Assembly: GCA_023150935.1 (NCBI GenBank) | Contig: JAKLJW010000019.1 | Location: 32,078 to 96,077, forward strand | DNA length: 64,000 bases | Direction: 5' to 3' | Source: Candidatus Binatia bacterium | GTDB lineage: Bacteria > Desulfobacterota > Binatia > HRBIN30 | Shown here: positions 42,251-50,791 of the stretch, one piece after another | How positions within the stretch are numbered: position 1 is the first letter of the stretch | How the letters are laid out: the number at the start of each line of letters is the position of its first letter | The notes under the pieces: model-generated | Databases searched by the model: none | What the model saw: the letters and a program-made list of their open reading frames with translations, nothing else | What the model was told of the DNA's origin: nothing | Translations under genes and position numbers: made by a program

Positions 42251-43660
42251 GTGCTGTTCAATTCGATTCATTTCCTCCTCTTCTTGCCTATTGTCCTGCT
42301 CGGGGTTGCGGTACTGCCGGCGCGCTGGCGCAACCCGTTTCTGCTCGTCGCGAGCTATTACTTCTACGGGTCCTGGGATTGGCGCTTCCTGAGTCTCATC
42401 TTTCTGACGACGACGGTCGACTATACGGTCGGCCACTTGATGTACGACACCCGCGACCCGGGGCGGCGTAAGATCATCCTCACGGTGGCGATTTGCATCA
42501 ACCTCGGCATCCTCGGGATCTTCAAGTACTTCAACTTCTTCGTGCAGTCCGCCATGACGGCCCTCAATGCGGTCGGCTTGCATGCCTCGCCGTGGACGCT
42601 GTCGATTATCTTGCCGGTAGGGATTTCGTTCTACACGTTCCAATCGATGTCTTACGCCATCGACATTTATCGGCGGGAGATGGAGCCGGCGCGCCACTTC
42701 TGGGACTTCGCGTTGTACGTGGCGTATTTTCCTCAGTTGGTCGCCGGACCGATCGAGCGCGCTACCCATCTGCTTCCCCAGATCCTGCAGCCGCGGCCGG
42801 TGACCGCGGAACGGGTGAATATAGGACTGATGCTGATGATGCTGGGGTTTGCGAAGAAGGTACTCATCGCCGATACGGTGGCCGACGATGTCGATCGCAT
42901 TTTTGCCGATCCCGCCAGTCGGAGCGCCGGCGAGTTGCTGCGCGGCGCGTATCTCTTCGCGTTTCAGATCTACGGCGACTTTTCGGGATATTCGGACATC
43001 GCCAGGGGGGTGAGTGAGCTGTTCGGGGTACGGCTGATGATCAACTTCAATCAGCCTTACCTGTCGCAATCGATCACCGAGTTCTGGCGGCGCTGGCACA
43101 TCTCATTGTCGGCCTGGCTGCGCGACTACCTCTATGTGCCCCTGGGCGGGAACCGGCTGGGCGAGTGGCGGACGTATCGCAACCTGATGCTCACCATGCT
43201 GATCGGTGGGCTGTGGCACGGTGCGAACTGGACGTTCGTGGTCTGGGGTGGACTGAACGGGCTCTATCTGGCTGTCGAGCGCCGGCTCGGCATCGGCCGC
43301 GTGGTCGAGCCGCTGCACGCGCGTCCTCTGTTGCGCTTCGTGCAGCAGGTGGCACTGGTGATCGTGACATTCCATCTGGTCACGCTCACGTGGGTATTCT
43401 TTCGGGCCGCCAGTGTCGACATAGCGTTCGCGTACGTTCTCGGCGTGTTCTCGGGCTCGGACCTGACTGCCGTCGGCATCCTACCGTTCGTCGTCGGCGC
43501 CGCGGTCCTGCTAATTGACGTGCCGCAGTACCTTACTCACGACCACGTCGTTTTTCTGAGGCTGCCGTGGTGGGTGCAATCGCCGGCTTACGCTACGGCG
43601 TGCCTTGCGCTGATTCTATACGGCGGCAAGGAAGTTCCGTTTATCTACTTCCAGTTCTAG
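42251..43660 (+). CDS. MBOAT family O-acyltransferase (AlgI/PatA/DltB-like)
   Basis: The 469-aa protein has about ten membrane segments and starts MLFNSIHFLLFLPIVLLGVA (GTG 42251). The MBOAT signature is clear: ISFYTFQSMSYAIDIYRRE, FPQLVAGPIERA, EFWRRWHISLSAWLRDY and the catalytic His in GGLWHGANWTFVVWG (about residue 318). Members pass an acyl group, usually acetyl from acetyl-CoA, across the membrane to an acceptor on a polysaccharide or lipid. The gap to the preceding SGNH gene is only a few bases, so they form one acyl-transfer module. Confidence 0.92.
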   Translation: MLFNSIHFLLFLPIVLLGVAVLPARWRNPFLLVASYYFYGSWDWRFLSLIFLTTTVDYTVGHLMYDTRDPGRRKIILTVAICINLGILGIFKYFNFFVQSAMTALNAVGLHASPWTLSIILPVGISFYTFQSMSYAIDIYRREMEPARHFWDFALYVAYFPQLVAGPIERATHLLPQILQPRPVTAERVNIGLMLMMLGFAKKVLIADTVADDVDRIFADPASRSAGELLRGAYLFAFQIYGDFSGYSDIARGVSELFGVRLMINFNQPYLSQSITEFWRRWHISLSAWLRDYLYVPLGGNRLGEWRTYRNLMLTMLIGGLWHGANWTFVVWGGLNGLYLAVERRLGIGRVVEPLHARPLLRFVQQVALVIVTFHLVTLTWVFFRAASVDIAFAYVLGVFSGSDLTAVGILPFVVGAAVLLIDVPQYLTHDHVVFLRLPWWVQSPAYATACLALILYGGKEVPFIYFQF

Positions 43661-43706
43661 TTCGCGCGGCGGAAATAAAGTGATCGAGGGAAGGGAACGC
43701 AAGCCA

Positions 43707-44534
43707 ATGACCGCTCCAGAAACCAATGCTGTGACAGAGCCCGTGGTACGGAAGGCAAACGGCGAGGCGCCACGGCCGCGGGTCGTTGTGGTGATGCCGG
43801 CCTACAACGCCGAACGCACGCTGCACATGACATACATGGAGTTGCCCCACGACCGCGTCGATACGGTCATTCTGGTCGACGACGCCAGCAGCGACGATAC
43901 CGTGGCTATTGCCAAGGCGCTGAATCTGAAGCTTTTTGTGCACGGCCGCAACTACGGCTACGGCGCGAACCAGAAGACCTGTTACACCGAGGCGTTGAGA
44001 GCCGGAGCGGACGTGGTTGTGATGGTTCACCCGGACTATCAGTACGACCCGCGTTTGCTGCCGGAATTGCTGGCGCCCCTGGAGCGTGGCGCCGCGGACG
44101 TGGTCCTCGGGTCCCGTCTGAAGAGCGGATCCGCCCTGCGCGACGGCATGCCGTGGTGGAAGTACTTTTCGAATCGGTTCTTGACCGGGGTCGAAAACCG
44201 GGTCTTCAATCTCAGACTTTCCGAGTACCACACCGGCTACCGGGCGTACACGCGGCAGGTACTGGAGACGGTGAACTTCCAGTTCAATGCCGACAAGTTC
44301 ATTTTCGACCAGGAGATCGTCGCACAGATCGTCGACGCCGGGTTCCGCATTGCGGAGGTGCCGGTGCCGACCCGTTACTTCCCGGAGGCCTCGTCGGCGA
44401 GTTTCCTGGCCAGCAGCCGGTACGGGCTGGGAATTCTGTGGCTGATGGCGCGCTATGTCGCACACCGGCAGGGATGGTGGCGGCAGCGGCAGTTCGAAAG
44501 CCTGCGTGGGCGCTATTCCGAAGTCACCCCCTGA
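43707..44534 (+). CDS. Glycosyltransferase family 2
   Basis: The 275-aa GT-A protein has VVVMPAYNAERTLHMTYM (about residues 21-38), then the nucleotide-binding acidic stretch VILVDDASSDDT, then the metal-binding VVMVHPDYQYDPRLLPELL where DxD appears as a variant. The middle segment FIFDQEIVAQIVDAGFRIAE ends with EVPVPTRYFPEASSASF, as in polyprenyl-phosphate-sugar synthases and related GT2 enzymes. ATG 43707 follows an AGGGAAGGG-like site; GTG 43680 is an alternative. It could make a lipid-linked sugar donor for the two GT39-like proteins. That is an inference; a direct chain-extending role is equally possible. Confidence 0.85.
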   Translation: MTAPETNAVTEPVVRKANGEAPRPRVVVVMPAYNAERTLHMTYMELPHDRVDTVILVDDASSDDTVAIAKALNLKLFVHGRNYGYGANQKTCYTEALRAGADVVVMVHPDYQYDPRLLPELLAPLERGAADVVLGSRLKSGSALRDGMPWWKYFSNRFLTGVENRVFNLRLSEYHTGYRAYTRQVLETVNFQFNADKFIFDQEIVAQIVDAGFRIAEVPVPTRYFPEASSASFLASSRYGLGILWLMARYVAHRQGWWRQRQFESLRGRYSEVTP

Positions 44535-44547
44535 GGCGGCGGTAGCC

Positions 44548-45957
44548 GTGCGGTTCGTGCCCTGGGCGGTGGGCATCTGCGTTGCCCTTGCCGAGATGGG
44601 GCTGCTTGGTGTCATGGCGGCGCAGCGTATCGTCAATGCAGACGAAGGCTTTTACGCGTTGGCCGGGGCGCGGGTGCTCGGCGGTGGAGTGCCCTACGCG
44701 GATTTCTTCTTTCCGCAGATGCCCTACATGCCCTACCTGCAGGCGGCGGCCTTTGCGGTCGCCGGTCATTCCCTCCTGGTGGGTCGTGCGGTGAGTGTCA
44801 TCGCCGGGGGCGTGCTGGCGGGATTGATGGCGGGAACGGCTACACGCTGGTCGGACAGCGCCGGTGTGGGGGTGACGGTAGGTGCGATGTTCGCGGCGCA
44901 TGCGTTGCCCATGAGTTACCTGCCGATCGTCAAGCCGTATGCGGTCGCCGGACTCGCGGCAGTGGGGGCGTTGGTCTTGCTGATGGGGCCGACGGCCCCC
45001 GGGACCTGGCGCGGTCTGGCGGCGGGAGCGTGCGCCGCGTTGGCGGTCGGGGCGCGATTGCCCGCGGCTGCCGTCGGGCCAGTTCTGTTGCTGCTGGCGT
45101 TGCGCGCCGGGTGGCGCACAACCGCGGCGTTCATCGCCGGCGGGGTGCTCGGCTCGCTTCCGTGGCTGGTGGTGGCCGCAATCGATCCGGGTAACTTCTG
45201 GTTCAACAACTTCGGATTCCACAGCCTGCGGCGCGAGATCAGTGGCGTGACCGCGATTGTGGCGCAGAAGGGTATCGTCCTGGTCAAGTGGCTGCTGCTT
45301 CCGCAAAACGCGCTGCTGTGGGCTGGCGCGGCCTATGGGGCATGGCGGACGCCTCGGTTCGCTCTGCCGCCCCTGGCGTGCGCGCTGGCAATCGGGGCGG
45401 TCTACATGGCCGCCACCCCGACCTACCTCGAGTACTTCGTTCAGGTCATGCCTTTTCTGCTTCTCGCCGCGGTGCCGGCGGTGGCGACTTTACTGCGGCG
45501 GCGGGCGCTGTTGGCAGCGGTGGCAGCCGTTTACCTGGTCGGCCTCGTCGTGGCGCGCCGCACCGCACCGGACGACACCGGGCGCGGGGAGAAGGATCGT
45601 CTCTGGAACCTGACGACCGTACAGGAGGTGGCGCGGCACATCGAGGAGCATACGGCCGAGGGCGATCGGATCCTGTCCTGGTGGGAGGGGTACCCGTGGC
45701 TGGCGCATCGGCAGGGGTACCTTGGCGTTGGCTTCTGGGAAGCCAACGCGGCGCGCAAGGTCGCGCCGGAGGCCCGGGAACGTTACCACCTCCTGCACCG
45801 TGACGACGTGCGCACGCTGGTCGAGCGGGGCGCGCCGCGCATGGTCGTCGTTCCCGACGGCGTATGGAACGACCTGCAGGCGGGTCTCGACGCCAACTAC
45901 GCACCGGCGGTGCGCTTCGGGGCGATTCAGGTGTTCGACCGGCGGAGGCAGGAATGA
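44548..45957 (+). CDS. GT39-like membrane glycosyltransferase
   Basis: The 469-aa multi-helix protein begins at GTG 44548 after GAGGCGG. Its first periplasmic loop carries NADEGFYALAGARVLGGG, followed by PYADFFFPQMPYMPYL, the acidic-residue pattern of GT39/PMT-type GT-C enzymes. About nine membrane segments are visible, then a soluble tail with DRILSWWEGYPWLAHRQGY. It follows the GT2 gene by 13 bp, which fits a GT2 making a lipid donor and a GT-C using it. It overlaps the next SGNH gene by 4 bp. Confidence 0.72.
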   Translation: MRFVPWAVGICVALAEMGLLGVMAAQRIVNADEGFYALAGARVLGGGVPYADFFFPQMPYMPYLQAAAFAVAGHSLLVGRAVSVIAGGVLAGLMAGTATRWSDSAGVGVTVGAMFAAHALPMSYLPIVKPYAVAGLAAVGALVLLMGPTAPGTWRGLAAGACAALAVGARLPAAAVGPVLLLLALRAGWRTTAAFIAGGVLGSLPWLVVAAIDPGNFWFNNFGFHSLRREISGVTAIVAQKGIVLVKWLLLPQNALLWAGAAYGAWRTPRFALPPLACALAIGAVYMAATPTYLEYFVQVMPFLLLAAVPAVATLLRRRALLAAVAAVYLVGLVVARRTAPDDTGRGEKDRLWNLTTVQEVARHIEEHTAEGDRILSWWEGYPWLAHRQGYLGVGFWEANAARKVAPEARERYHLLHRDDVRTLVERGAPRMVVVPDGVWNDLQAGLDANYAPAVRFGAIQVFDRRRQE

Positions 45958-47087
45958 CGCGGTGGCGGCGAAGACGATGGGCGGCGGGGGCTGCCGCTGC
46001 CATCGGGGTTGTGGCGATACTGGTGGGCGGCGCCGAAGCGGCCTTGCGCCTGCTGGCGCCGCAGGGGCAGATGGATATGTTTGCGCCTGACGCGCGGCTC
46101 GGATTTCGTTTGACGCCGAACTTCCGGGGCGAGATCTCGATCGGTTCGGAGCGCTTGCCCATAGAGGTCAACTCCTTGGGCCTGCGGAACCGGGAGATCG
46201 GTCCGCGCCGGTCGGGCGCATTGCGGTTGTTGGTCCTCGGGGACTCGTTCGTATTCGGCTACGGGGTGTCCGCCGATGCGACGCTCGCGGCCGTGCTCGA
46301 GCGGATGTTGGTGCCGCCGGAAGGCTGCACCGCAGTCGAGGTCGTGAATGGCGGCGTGCCCCGTTACGGAACCGTGCAGGAGATCGGGTTGTTCGAGGCC
46401 ACTGCGGACGACGTGCGGCCGGACCTGGTGCTGCTGGGGGTCTTCGTCGGTAACGATGCGATAGATAATCTCGCCGTGGATCGGAGCGTTGGGGCCGGCG
46501 AGGCGCCGCTGGGGGCGTGGATCGAGTGGGTCCGCGTGCGGAGTCGACTGTACGCCTGGGCCCGGCGACAGCGGCATGCGGCGGCCGACCGGCGCGGAGA
46601 GCTGCAGCGGCAGGTGGTGGGTGTGCACGGAGTCGATCCTCCGGCCGAACTCACGCGGGGTCTGGGGATCACCGAGACAGCCATCGCGCGACTTGCGAAG
46701 CTTGCCGGCGGGCGGGGGATTCCTTTCGGTGTGGTTCTCATACCGTCGGCGGCGCAGGTACATCCGGAACGGTGGGCGGCGCTACTCCGCGAGTACGGCG
46801 ATGCGGCCACGACCTATGACGTGCGGGAGCCCAACCGGAGACTTGCGGCGTTTGCCGCGGCTCACGGTGTGCCGCTCCTCGACCTAACGCCGGCGCTGAC
46901 TGCGGCGCGCAACGAGCCGCTCTACTCCGTGTTGCATTGGACGGCGCGGGGGCATGCGGTCGCGGCTGCTGCGGTGGCGGAGTTTCTGAGCGACAGCGAT
47001 CTGTTGGCGCAGGCAGGGCAGGTGGCGCGGAAATGGGAACCGCAGGATGCGGTGGCGCCGGTGTGCAGGACGGAGGCGGCGATATGA
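45954..47087 (+). CDS. SGNH-type hydrolase/acyltransferase, membrane-anchored (copy 1 of second pair)
   Basis: The 377-aa protein has an N-terminal hydrophobic segment (about residues 9-28). Its SGNH blocks are RLLVLGDSFVFGYGVS, VEVVNGGVPRYGTVQEI, LLGVFVGNDAIDN and the His block LHWTARGHAVAAAAV. The start is ATG 45954, overlapping the GT39-like gene by 4 bp. It aligns with the next gene over the whole domain and so forms a second tandem pair of SGNH proteins, different in sequence from the pair at 12368-14734. It probably acts outside the inner membrane on glycan esters or acyl groups. Confidence 0.75.
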   Translation: MTRWRRRRWAAGAAAAIGVVAILVGGAEAALRLLAPQGQMDMFAPDARLGFRLTPNFRGEISIGSERLPIEVNSLGLRNREIGPRRSGALRLLVLGDSFVFGYGVSADATLAAVLERMLVPPEGCTAVEVVNGGVPRYGTVQEIGLFEATADDVRPDLVLLGVFVGNDAIDNLAVDRSVGAGEAPLGAWIEWVRVRSRLYAWARRQRHAAADRRGELQRQVVGVHGVDPPAELTRGLGITETAIARLAKLAGGRGIPFGVVLIPSAAQVHPERWAALLREYGDAATTYDVREPNRRLAAFAAAHGVPLLDLTPALTAARNEPLYSVLHWTARGHAVAAAAVAEFLSDSDLLAQAGQVARKWEPQDAVAPVCRTEAAI

Positions 47088-48145
47088 CGGTGGCGGTGCG
47101 CTCGACATGGCGGCGTTGGCTGTCGGTCGGGGCGGTGTGTGCCGGGCTCGTGGTTGGGCTGGCACTGGGCGGTGAGCTCGTGGTGCGGGTGTTCTTCCCG
47201 CAGGAGCACCTGCCGCCGGGTATTTTCGTGTCGGACCCCAACCTCGGCTACCGCGTGGCTCGCAACTACGAAGGCGAACACGTCACGCGAACCTTCACGG
47301 TGCCGCTGCGGACCAACTCACTGGGGTTGCGCGACCGCGAGTATGGCCCGCCGGGCCCGGACACGCTCCGCATATATTTCCTTGGCGACTCCTTCATTTT
47401 CGGGAACCGCGTGCCATTGGAGGACACGGTCACCAAGGTGCTCGAACGGCAACTCGCCGGCCGACTCGGTTCGCGAACCGTTGAGGTGGTGAACGGCGGT
47501 ATGCCGGGATATTCGACAGTGCAGGAACTGAAGTTCTTCGAAGAGACCGTCGACCGACTCCAACCCGGGGTGGTCCTGCTCGCACTCTGTATCGGGAACG
47601 ACATCTGGGACAACCTCCTTTACGTAGAACGGAACGTAATCGACGGTGGGGGAGGGTCATGGCGCGGCGGCGGTGGTGGGTGGCGTGCCCGACTCACGCT
47701 GCTGCTCAAGCACAGCGATTTCTACTTGTTGATTCGCCGAACCTTTAACGCGATCTTCCGCGGTTCCGAGGTGGAAGTGCGTCACCAGGACCGCCCGGCG
47801 GCGAGGATTCCCGACGGTCTGCGCCTGACCGAGCAGGCGGTACTCGATATGGCCAGGGGCGCTTGGCGCCGCGGCGCGCAATTCGCGGTTCTGCTCATTC
47901 CGGTGCAGGACCGCATAATAGCCCTGGACACTCAGCGCGACTTGAATGACCGCTTCCGCACCTTTGCCGAGCAACACGACATTCCGGTGTACGACTTGCG
48001 AGACCACATGCCCGCCGAAGGGGAGAGCGAACTCTACTACACGGTGCACTGGACCCCACGCGGTCACGCCGTCGTTGCCGATGCGGTAGAGGGCTTCCTG
48101 GCGCGAAACCGGTTCCTGGACGGGGGGGCCGCGGCAGCGCCATGA
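47084..48145 (+). CDS. SGNH-type hydrolase/acyltransferase, membrane-anchored (copy 2 of second pair)
   Basis: The 353-aa paralogue of the preceding protein starts at ATG 47084 and overlaps its stop by 4 bp. It has an N-terminal membrane segment (about residues 12-30), IYFLGDSFIFGNRVP, VEVVNGGMPGYSTVQEL, CIGNDIWDNL and the His block VHWTPRGHAVVADAV. A Gly/Trp-rich insert (DGGGGSWRGGGGGWRA) follows the GND motif. The pair may act in sequence, one as acyl carrier and the other as transferase, though the sequence does not prove this. Confidence 0.75.
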   Translation: MTVAVRSTWRRWLSVGAVCAGLVVGLALGGELVVRVFFPQEHLPPGIFVSDPNLGYRVARNYEGEHVTRTFTVPLRTNSLGLRDREYGPPGPDTLRIYFLGDSFIFGNRVPLEDTVTKVLERQLAGRLGSRTVEVVNGGMPGYSTVQELKFFEETVDRLQPGVVLLALCIGNDIWDNLLYVERNVIDGGGGSWRGGGGGWRARLTLLLKHSDFYLLIRRTFNAIFRGSEVEVRHQDRPAARIPDGLRLTEQAVLDMARGAWRRGAQFAVLLIPVQDRIIALDTQRDLNDRFRTFAEQHDIPVYDLRDHMPAEGESELYYTVHWTPRGHAVVADAVEGFLARNRFLDGGAAAAP

Positions 48146-49260
48146 GTACCGGTACGACGGCGGCCGCGGGTCGAGCGCCGCTTCGGGTCGGTCTGGTGAT
48201 CGGCCAGCTATCGATCGGTGGCGCCGAGGGGCAACTGCGGGAACTGGTGCGAGGCCTCAAGGGCCGCGTCGAGACTGTGGTTTATTGCCTCCATGAATCG
48301 GCGGGAACGCTCGTGGGAGATCTTCAGGCTCTCGACGTTCCAGTGCGGGTAATCGGGGGGCGCTCTGTCGATCGTGCCCGTCGTCTTGGCCTGGCAGTGC
48401 ATGGCGACGGTATTGATGTTCTTCACTCATGGCTCTTCATTGCCAACGGTTACGCCTTCGCGTCGCGGTTCTTCGGAGTGCGAAAGCGGGGCCACCTCCC
48501 CCTGATTACGTCGGCGCGGAACTGCAAGATGCAAGGCGCCGCCAGTCGCTTCGTGAACGCCGTCGCGTTCCGGGGCAGTGCGGCCATCGTCGTCAACTCG
48601 CAGGATGTTGCCGAGTACATCGTTCGGTACTACCGGGCGCCGCGGGCGCGCATCCGGGTGATTCGCAACGGTATCGATACAGTTAGGTTCCATCCGCCCG
48701 CGGCTGTGCGCAACGGCAGCGGTCCGATCGTGACGGTGGGTCGACTGGTGGTGCAGAAGGACCATGCGTTGTTTCTGCGCGCGGCGGCGCGGTTGGTGGC
48801 GGTACGCCCCACGGCGCAGTTCGTTATCGTCGGCGAGGGTCCGTTGCGCCACGACCTTGAAGAGCAAGTGCGGGCGCTGGGATTGGGCGGTCATGTCAGG
48901 CTTCTTGGCGAACGGCGCGATGTTGAGGAAGTGCTGCGGTCGGCATCGCTGTTCTGGTTGACGTCGCGATGGGAGGGGATGCCGAACGTGGTGCTCGAGG
49001 CCATGGCAACCGGGGTGCCGCCCGTCGTTACCGACGTGGGAGGAACCCGCGAGCTCGTGCGGCCGGGGGTTGAAGGCTTCATTGTGGCACCCGGGGATGT
49101 CGATGGCCTGGTGGAGCACTCGCGAACGCTGCTTGAGAGCAGGGAGGTCTGGCAGCGTTGCAGTGCCGCCGCAAGGGCGCGTGCGGCTGAGTTCTCGGTG
49201 CCGCGCATGGCGGGCCAATTGGCGGCTCTATACGGGGACGTGGCTCGGAGGGATGGATGA
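48142..49260 (+). CDS. Glycosyltransferase family 4
   Basis: The 372-aa GT-B enzyme has the acceptor loop LSIGGAEGQLRELVRGL and donor-domain motifs TVGRLVVQKDHALFLRAAAR and LLGERRDVEEVLRSASLFWL. EX7E lies in SRWEGMPNVVLEAMATGVPP. It shares its layout, including the RNGIDTVRFHPP-type linker, with the transferase at 36245, suggesting intralocus duplication. The ATG overlaps the SGNH gene stop and the gene's own stop overlaps the next GT2 start. It probably builds the repeat unit in the cytoplasm. Confidence 0.86.
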   Translation: MSTGTTAAAGRAPLRVGLVIGQLSIGGAEGQLRELVRGLKGRVETVVYCLHESAGTLVGDLQALDVPVRVIGGRSVDRARRLGLAVHGDGIDVLHSWLFIANGYAFASRFFGVRKRGHLPLITSARNCKMQGAASRFVNAVAFRGSAAIVVNSQDVAEYIVRYYRAPRARIRVIRNGIDTVRFHPPAAVRNGSGPIVTVGRLVVQKDHALFLRAAARLVAVRPTAQFVIVGEGPLRHDLEEQVRALGLGGHVRLLGERRDVEEVLRSASLFWLTSRWEGMPNVVLEAMATGVPPVVTDVGGTRELVRPGVEGFIVAPGDVDGLVEHSRTLLESREVWQRCSAAARARAAEFSVPRMAGQLAALYGDVARRDG

Positions 49261-50303
49261 CGGCAACGTTGCCGCTGGTTTCGGTGATTATCCCGATGCG
49301 CAACGAGTCGAATCACATTCGGCCGTGCCTCGACTCGGTTCTGGCGCAGGACTATCCGGCGGATCGTTTCGAAGTGCTCGTCGTCGACGGCGATTCGGAC
49401 GACGACTCCCTGGCCGTGCTGGCGACTTATGGGACACGCCTGCGCGTGTTGCACAACCGGCACCGTATTGTGCCGGCGGCGATGAATATCGGCATCCGGG
49501 CCGCGCGTGGCGAGGTGATCGCGCGGGTTGACGGACACACGGTTCTGGCGCCGTCGTATCTGGGAATGGGTGTCGATGCGCTGCGACGTACCGGGGCGGA
49601 TAACGTCGGTGGAGCGATGCAGCCCGTCGGGGGCGGCGCTATGGGCGATGCGATCGCGTTCGCGATGAACTCGCGTTTCGGGATTGGCGCTTACTTCCAC
49701 TTCGGTACCGCCGAGTGCGAGACCGACACGGTCTACATGGGGATGTGGCCACGCCGTGCGTTCGAGCGCATCGGCTTATTCGATCCGGAGCTGGTAAGAA
49801 ACCAGGACGACGAGCTCAACTACCGGTTGCGCAAACTCGGGGGGCGGATCGTTCTGGTGCCGACGATGCAGTCTCGATACCAGAACCGGCAAGACCTGCG
49901 CGCCCTCGTGAAGCAATTCTTTCAGTACGGCCTCTGGAAGATCAGGGTGTTGCAGAAGCATCCGCGGCAGATGAGCTGGCGACACTTCGTGCCCCCGGCC
50001 TTTGTGCTCGCGGTAGGGGTTGCCCTGATCGCCGCACTTACGGTGCGTGGTGGGGGTTGGTTCCTGGCGGCGGTCGTGGGCGCATACGGGGCGGCCCTGG
50101 CGGTGGCCGCCGCGACCGTCGCCAGTCGGCAAGGCTGGCGCCACTATGGGCGAGTTCTGATCGCCTTTGCGGCCATGCACTTGAGTTGGGGGGCGGGATT
50201 TGTGTGGGGGGCAATGCGCTTCGCGCGGCGATGGTGGGGCGAGGAGCCGCCGCCTCCGGTTCTGAGGCCGGAGCCGGCAGCTGCCGTCGCGGAGCGTTCG
50301 TAA
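49257..50303 (+). CDS. Glycosyltransferase family 2 with C-terminal membrane segments
   Basis: The 348-aa protein has a GT-A domain: VSVIIPMRNESNHIRPCLDS (residues 7-26), EVLVVDGDSDDDSLAVL, and RVDGHTVLAPSYLGMG in place of DxD. The later acidic motif is NQDDELNYRLRKLGGRIV (E/D-D-x-x-N). The last about 100 residues contain two or three hydrophobic helices and a basic, Pro-rich tail. Such succinoglycan-type GT2 enzymes add a sugar at the membrane surface. It ends the run of overlapping polysaccharide genes; an HTH gene follows 42 bp later. Confidence 0.85.
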   Translation: MTATLPLVSVIIPMRNESNHIRPCLDSVLAQDYPADRFEVLVVDGDSDDDSLAVLATYGTRLRVLHNRHRIVPAAMNIGIRAARGEVIARVDGHTVLAPSYLGMGVDALRRTGADNVGGAMQPVGGGAMGDAIAFAMNSRFGIGAYFHFGTAECETDTVYMGMWPRRAFERIGLFDPELVRNQDDELNYRLRKLGGRIVLVPTMQSRYQNRQDLRALVKQFFQYGLWKIRVLQKHPRQMSWRHFVPPAFVLAVGVALIAALTVRGGGWFLAAVVGAYGAALAVAAATVASRQGWRHYGRVLIAFAAMHLSWGAGFVWGAMRFARRWWGEEPPPPVLRPEPAAAVAERS

Positions 50304-50345
50304 CGATCCGTGCGGGTCGATCCAATCTCGGTCGAGGAGCAACAC

Positions 50346-50705
50346 ATGAGGACACGTGAGAAACTGACACTCGAGGAGAAGTTCGCGCTGGCTTTGGCCT
50401 TGATTAAGCGCGATCAAACGCTCGAGGAAATCCGCTTGCAGTATCGCGTCAGCCATACGACTGCGTACAAGATCCGCAACGCCTTTCTTGAAGGGGGCCG
50501 CGCGGCCCTGAGCGGCGATCGGCGCGGCGCCGCGGGGATTACCCTGGAAGCCAGGGTGCGGGCCATCGAGGCCAGGCTCGAGCGGACGGGACGAACCGAA
50601 TGGGGTTTGGACGGCGGCGTAGGGGCTGCCGCCTCGCGGGGAAACGGTGCCGGCAGCCACGCCCGCGGGCGCGATCCGGACGATGGCGACGGGGCCGAGC
50701 AGTGA
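50346..50705 (+). CDS. Small helix-turn-helix protein (transposase-OrfA-like DNA-binding domain)
   Basis: The 119-aa protein has an HTH region at about residues 8-55: LTLEEKFALALALIKRDQT, then LEEIRLQYRVSHTTAYKIRN. This is the pattern of Tnp_1/HTH_29-type domains found in IS3-type OrfA proteins and in some regulators. The C-terminal 50 residues are a Gly/Arg/Asp-rich low-complexity tail. ATG 50346 follows GAGGAG. It lacks a DDE domain and no inverted repeats are seen, so it is either a domesticated regulator at the end of the locus or a remnant. Function is not assigned. Confidence 0.55.
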   Translation: MRTREKLTLEEKFALALALIKRDQTLEEIRLQYRVSHTTAYKIRNAFLEGGRAALSGDRRGAAGITLEARVRAIEARLERTGRTEWGLDGGVGAAASRGNGAGSHARGRDPDDGDGAEQ

Positions 50706-50791
50706 GCGGGAAACAGGGGTGGTTAGACTCCCCACGAGACTCGAGCGCGGAAGCGGCCGGGCGACAACCTGAATAAGACGAAGGAGCGCAT

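Noticed and set aside
44538..44548. GGCGGTAG sequence resembling an RfaH ops element
   Set aside because: It matches eight bases of ops but sits in the ribosome-binding region of the GT39-like gene at 44548, lacks the final consensus T, and is far from any operon start. A chance match is more likely.
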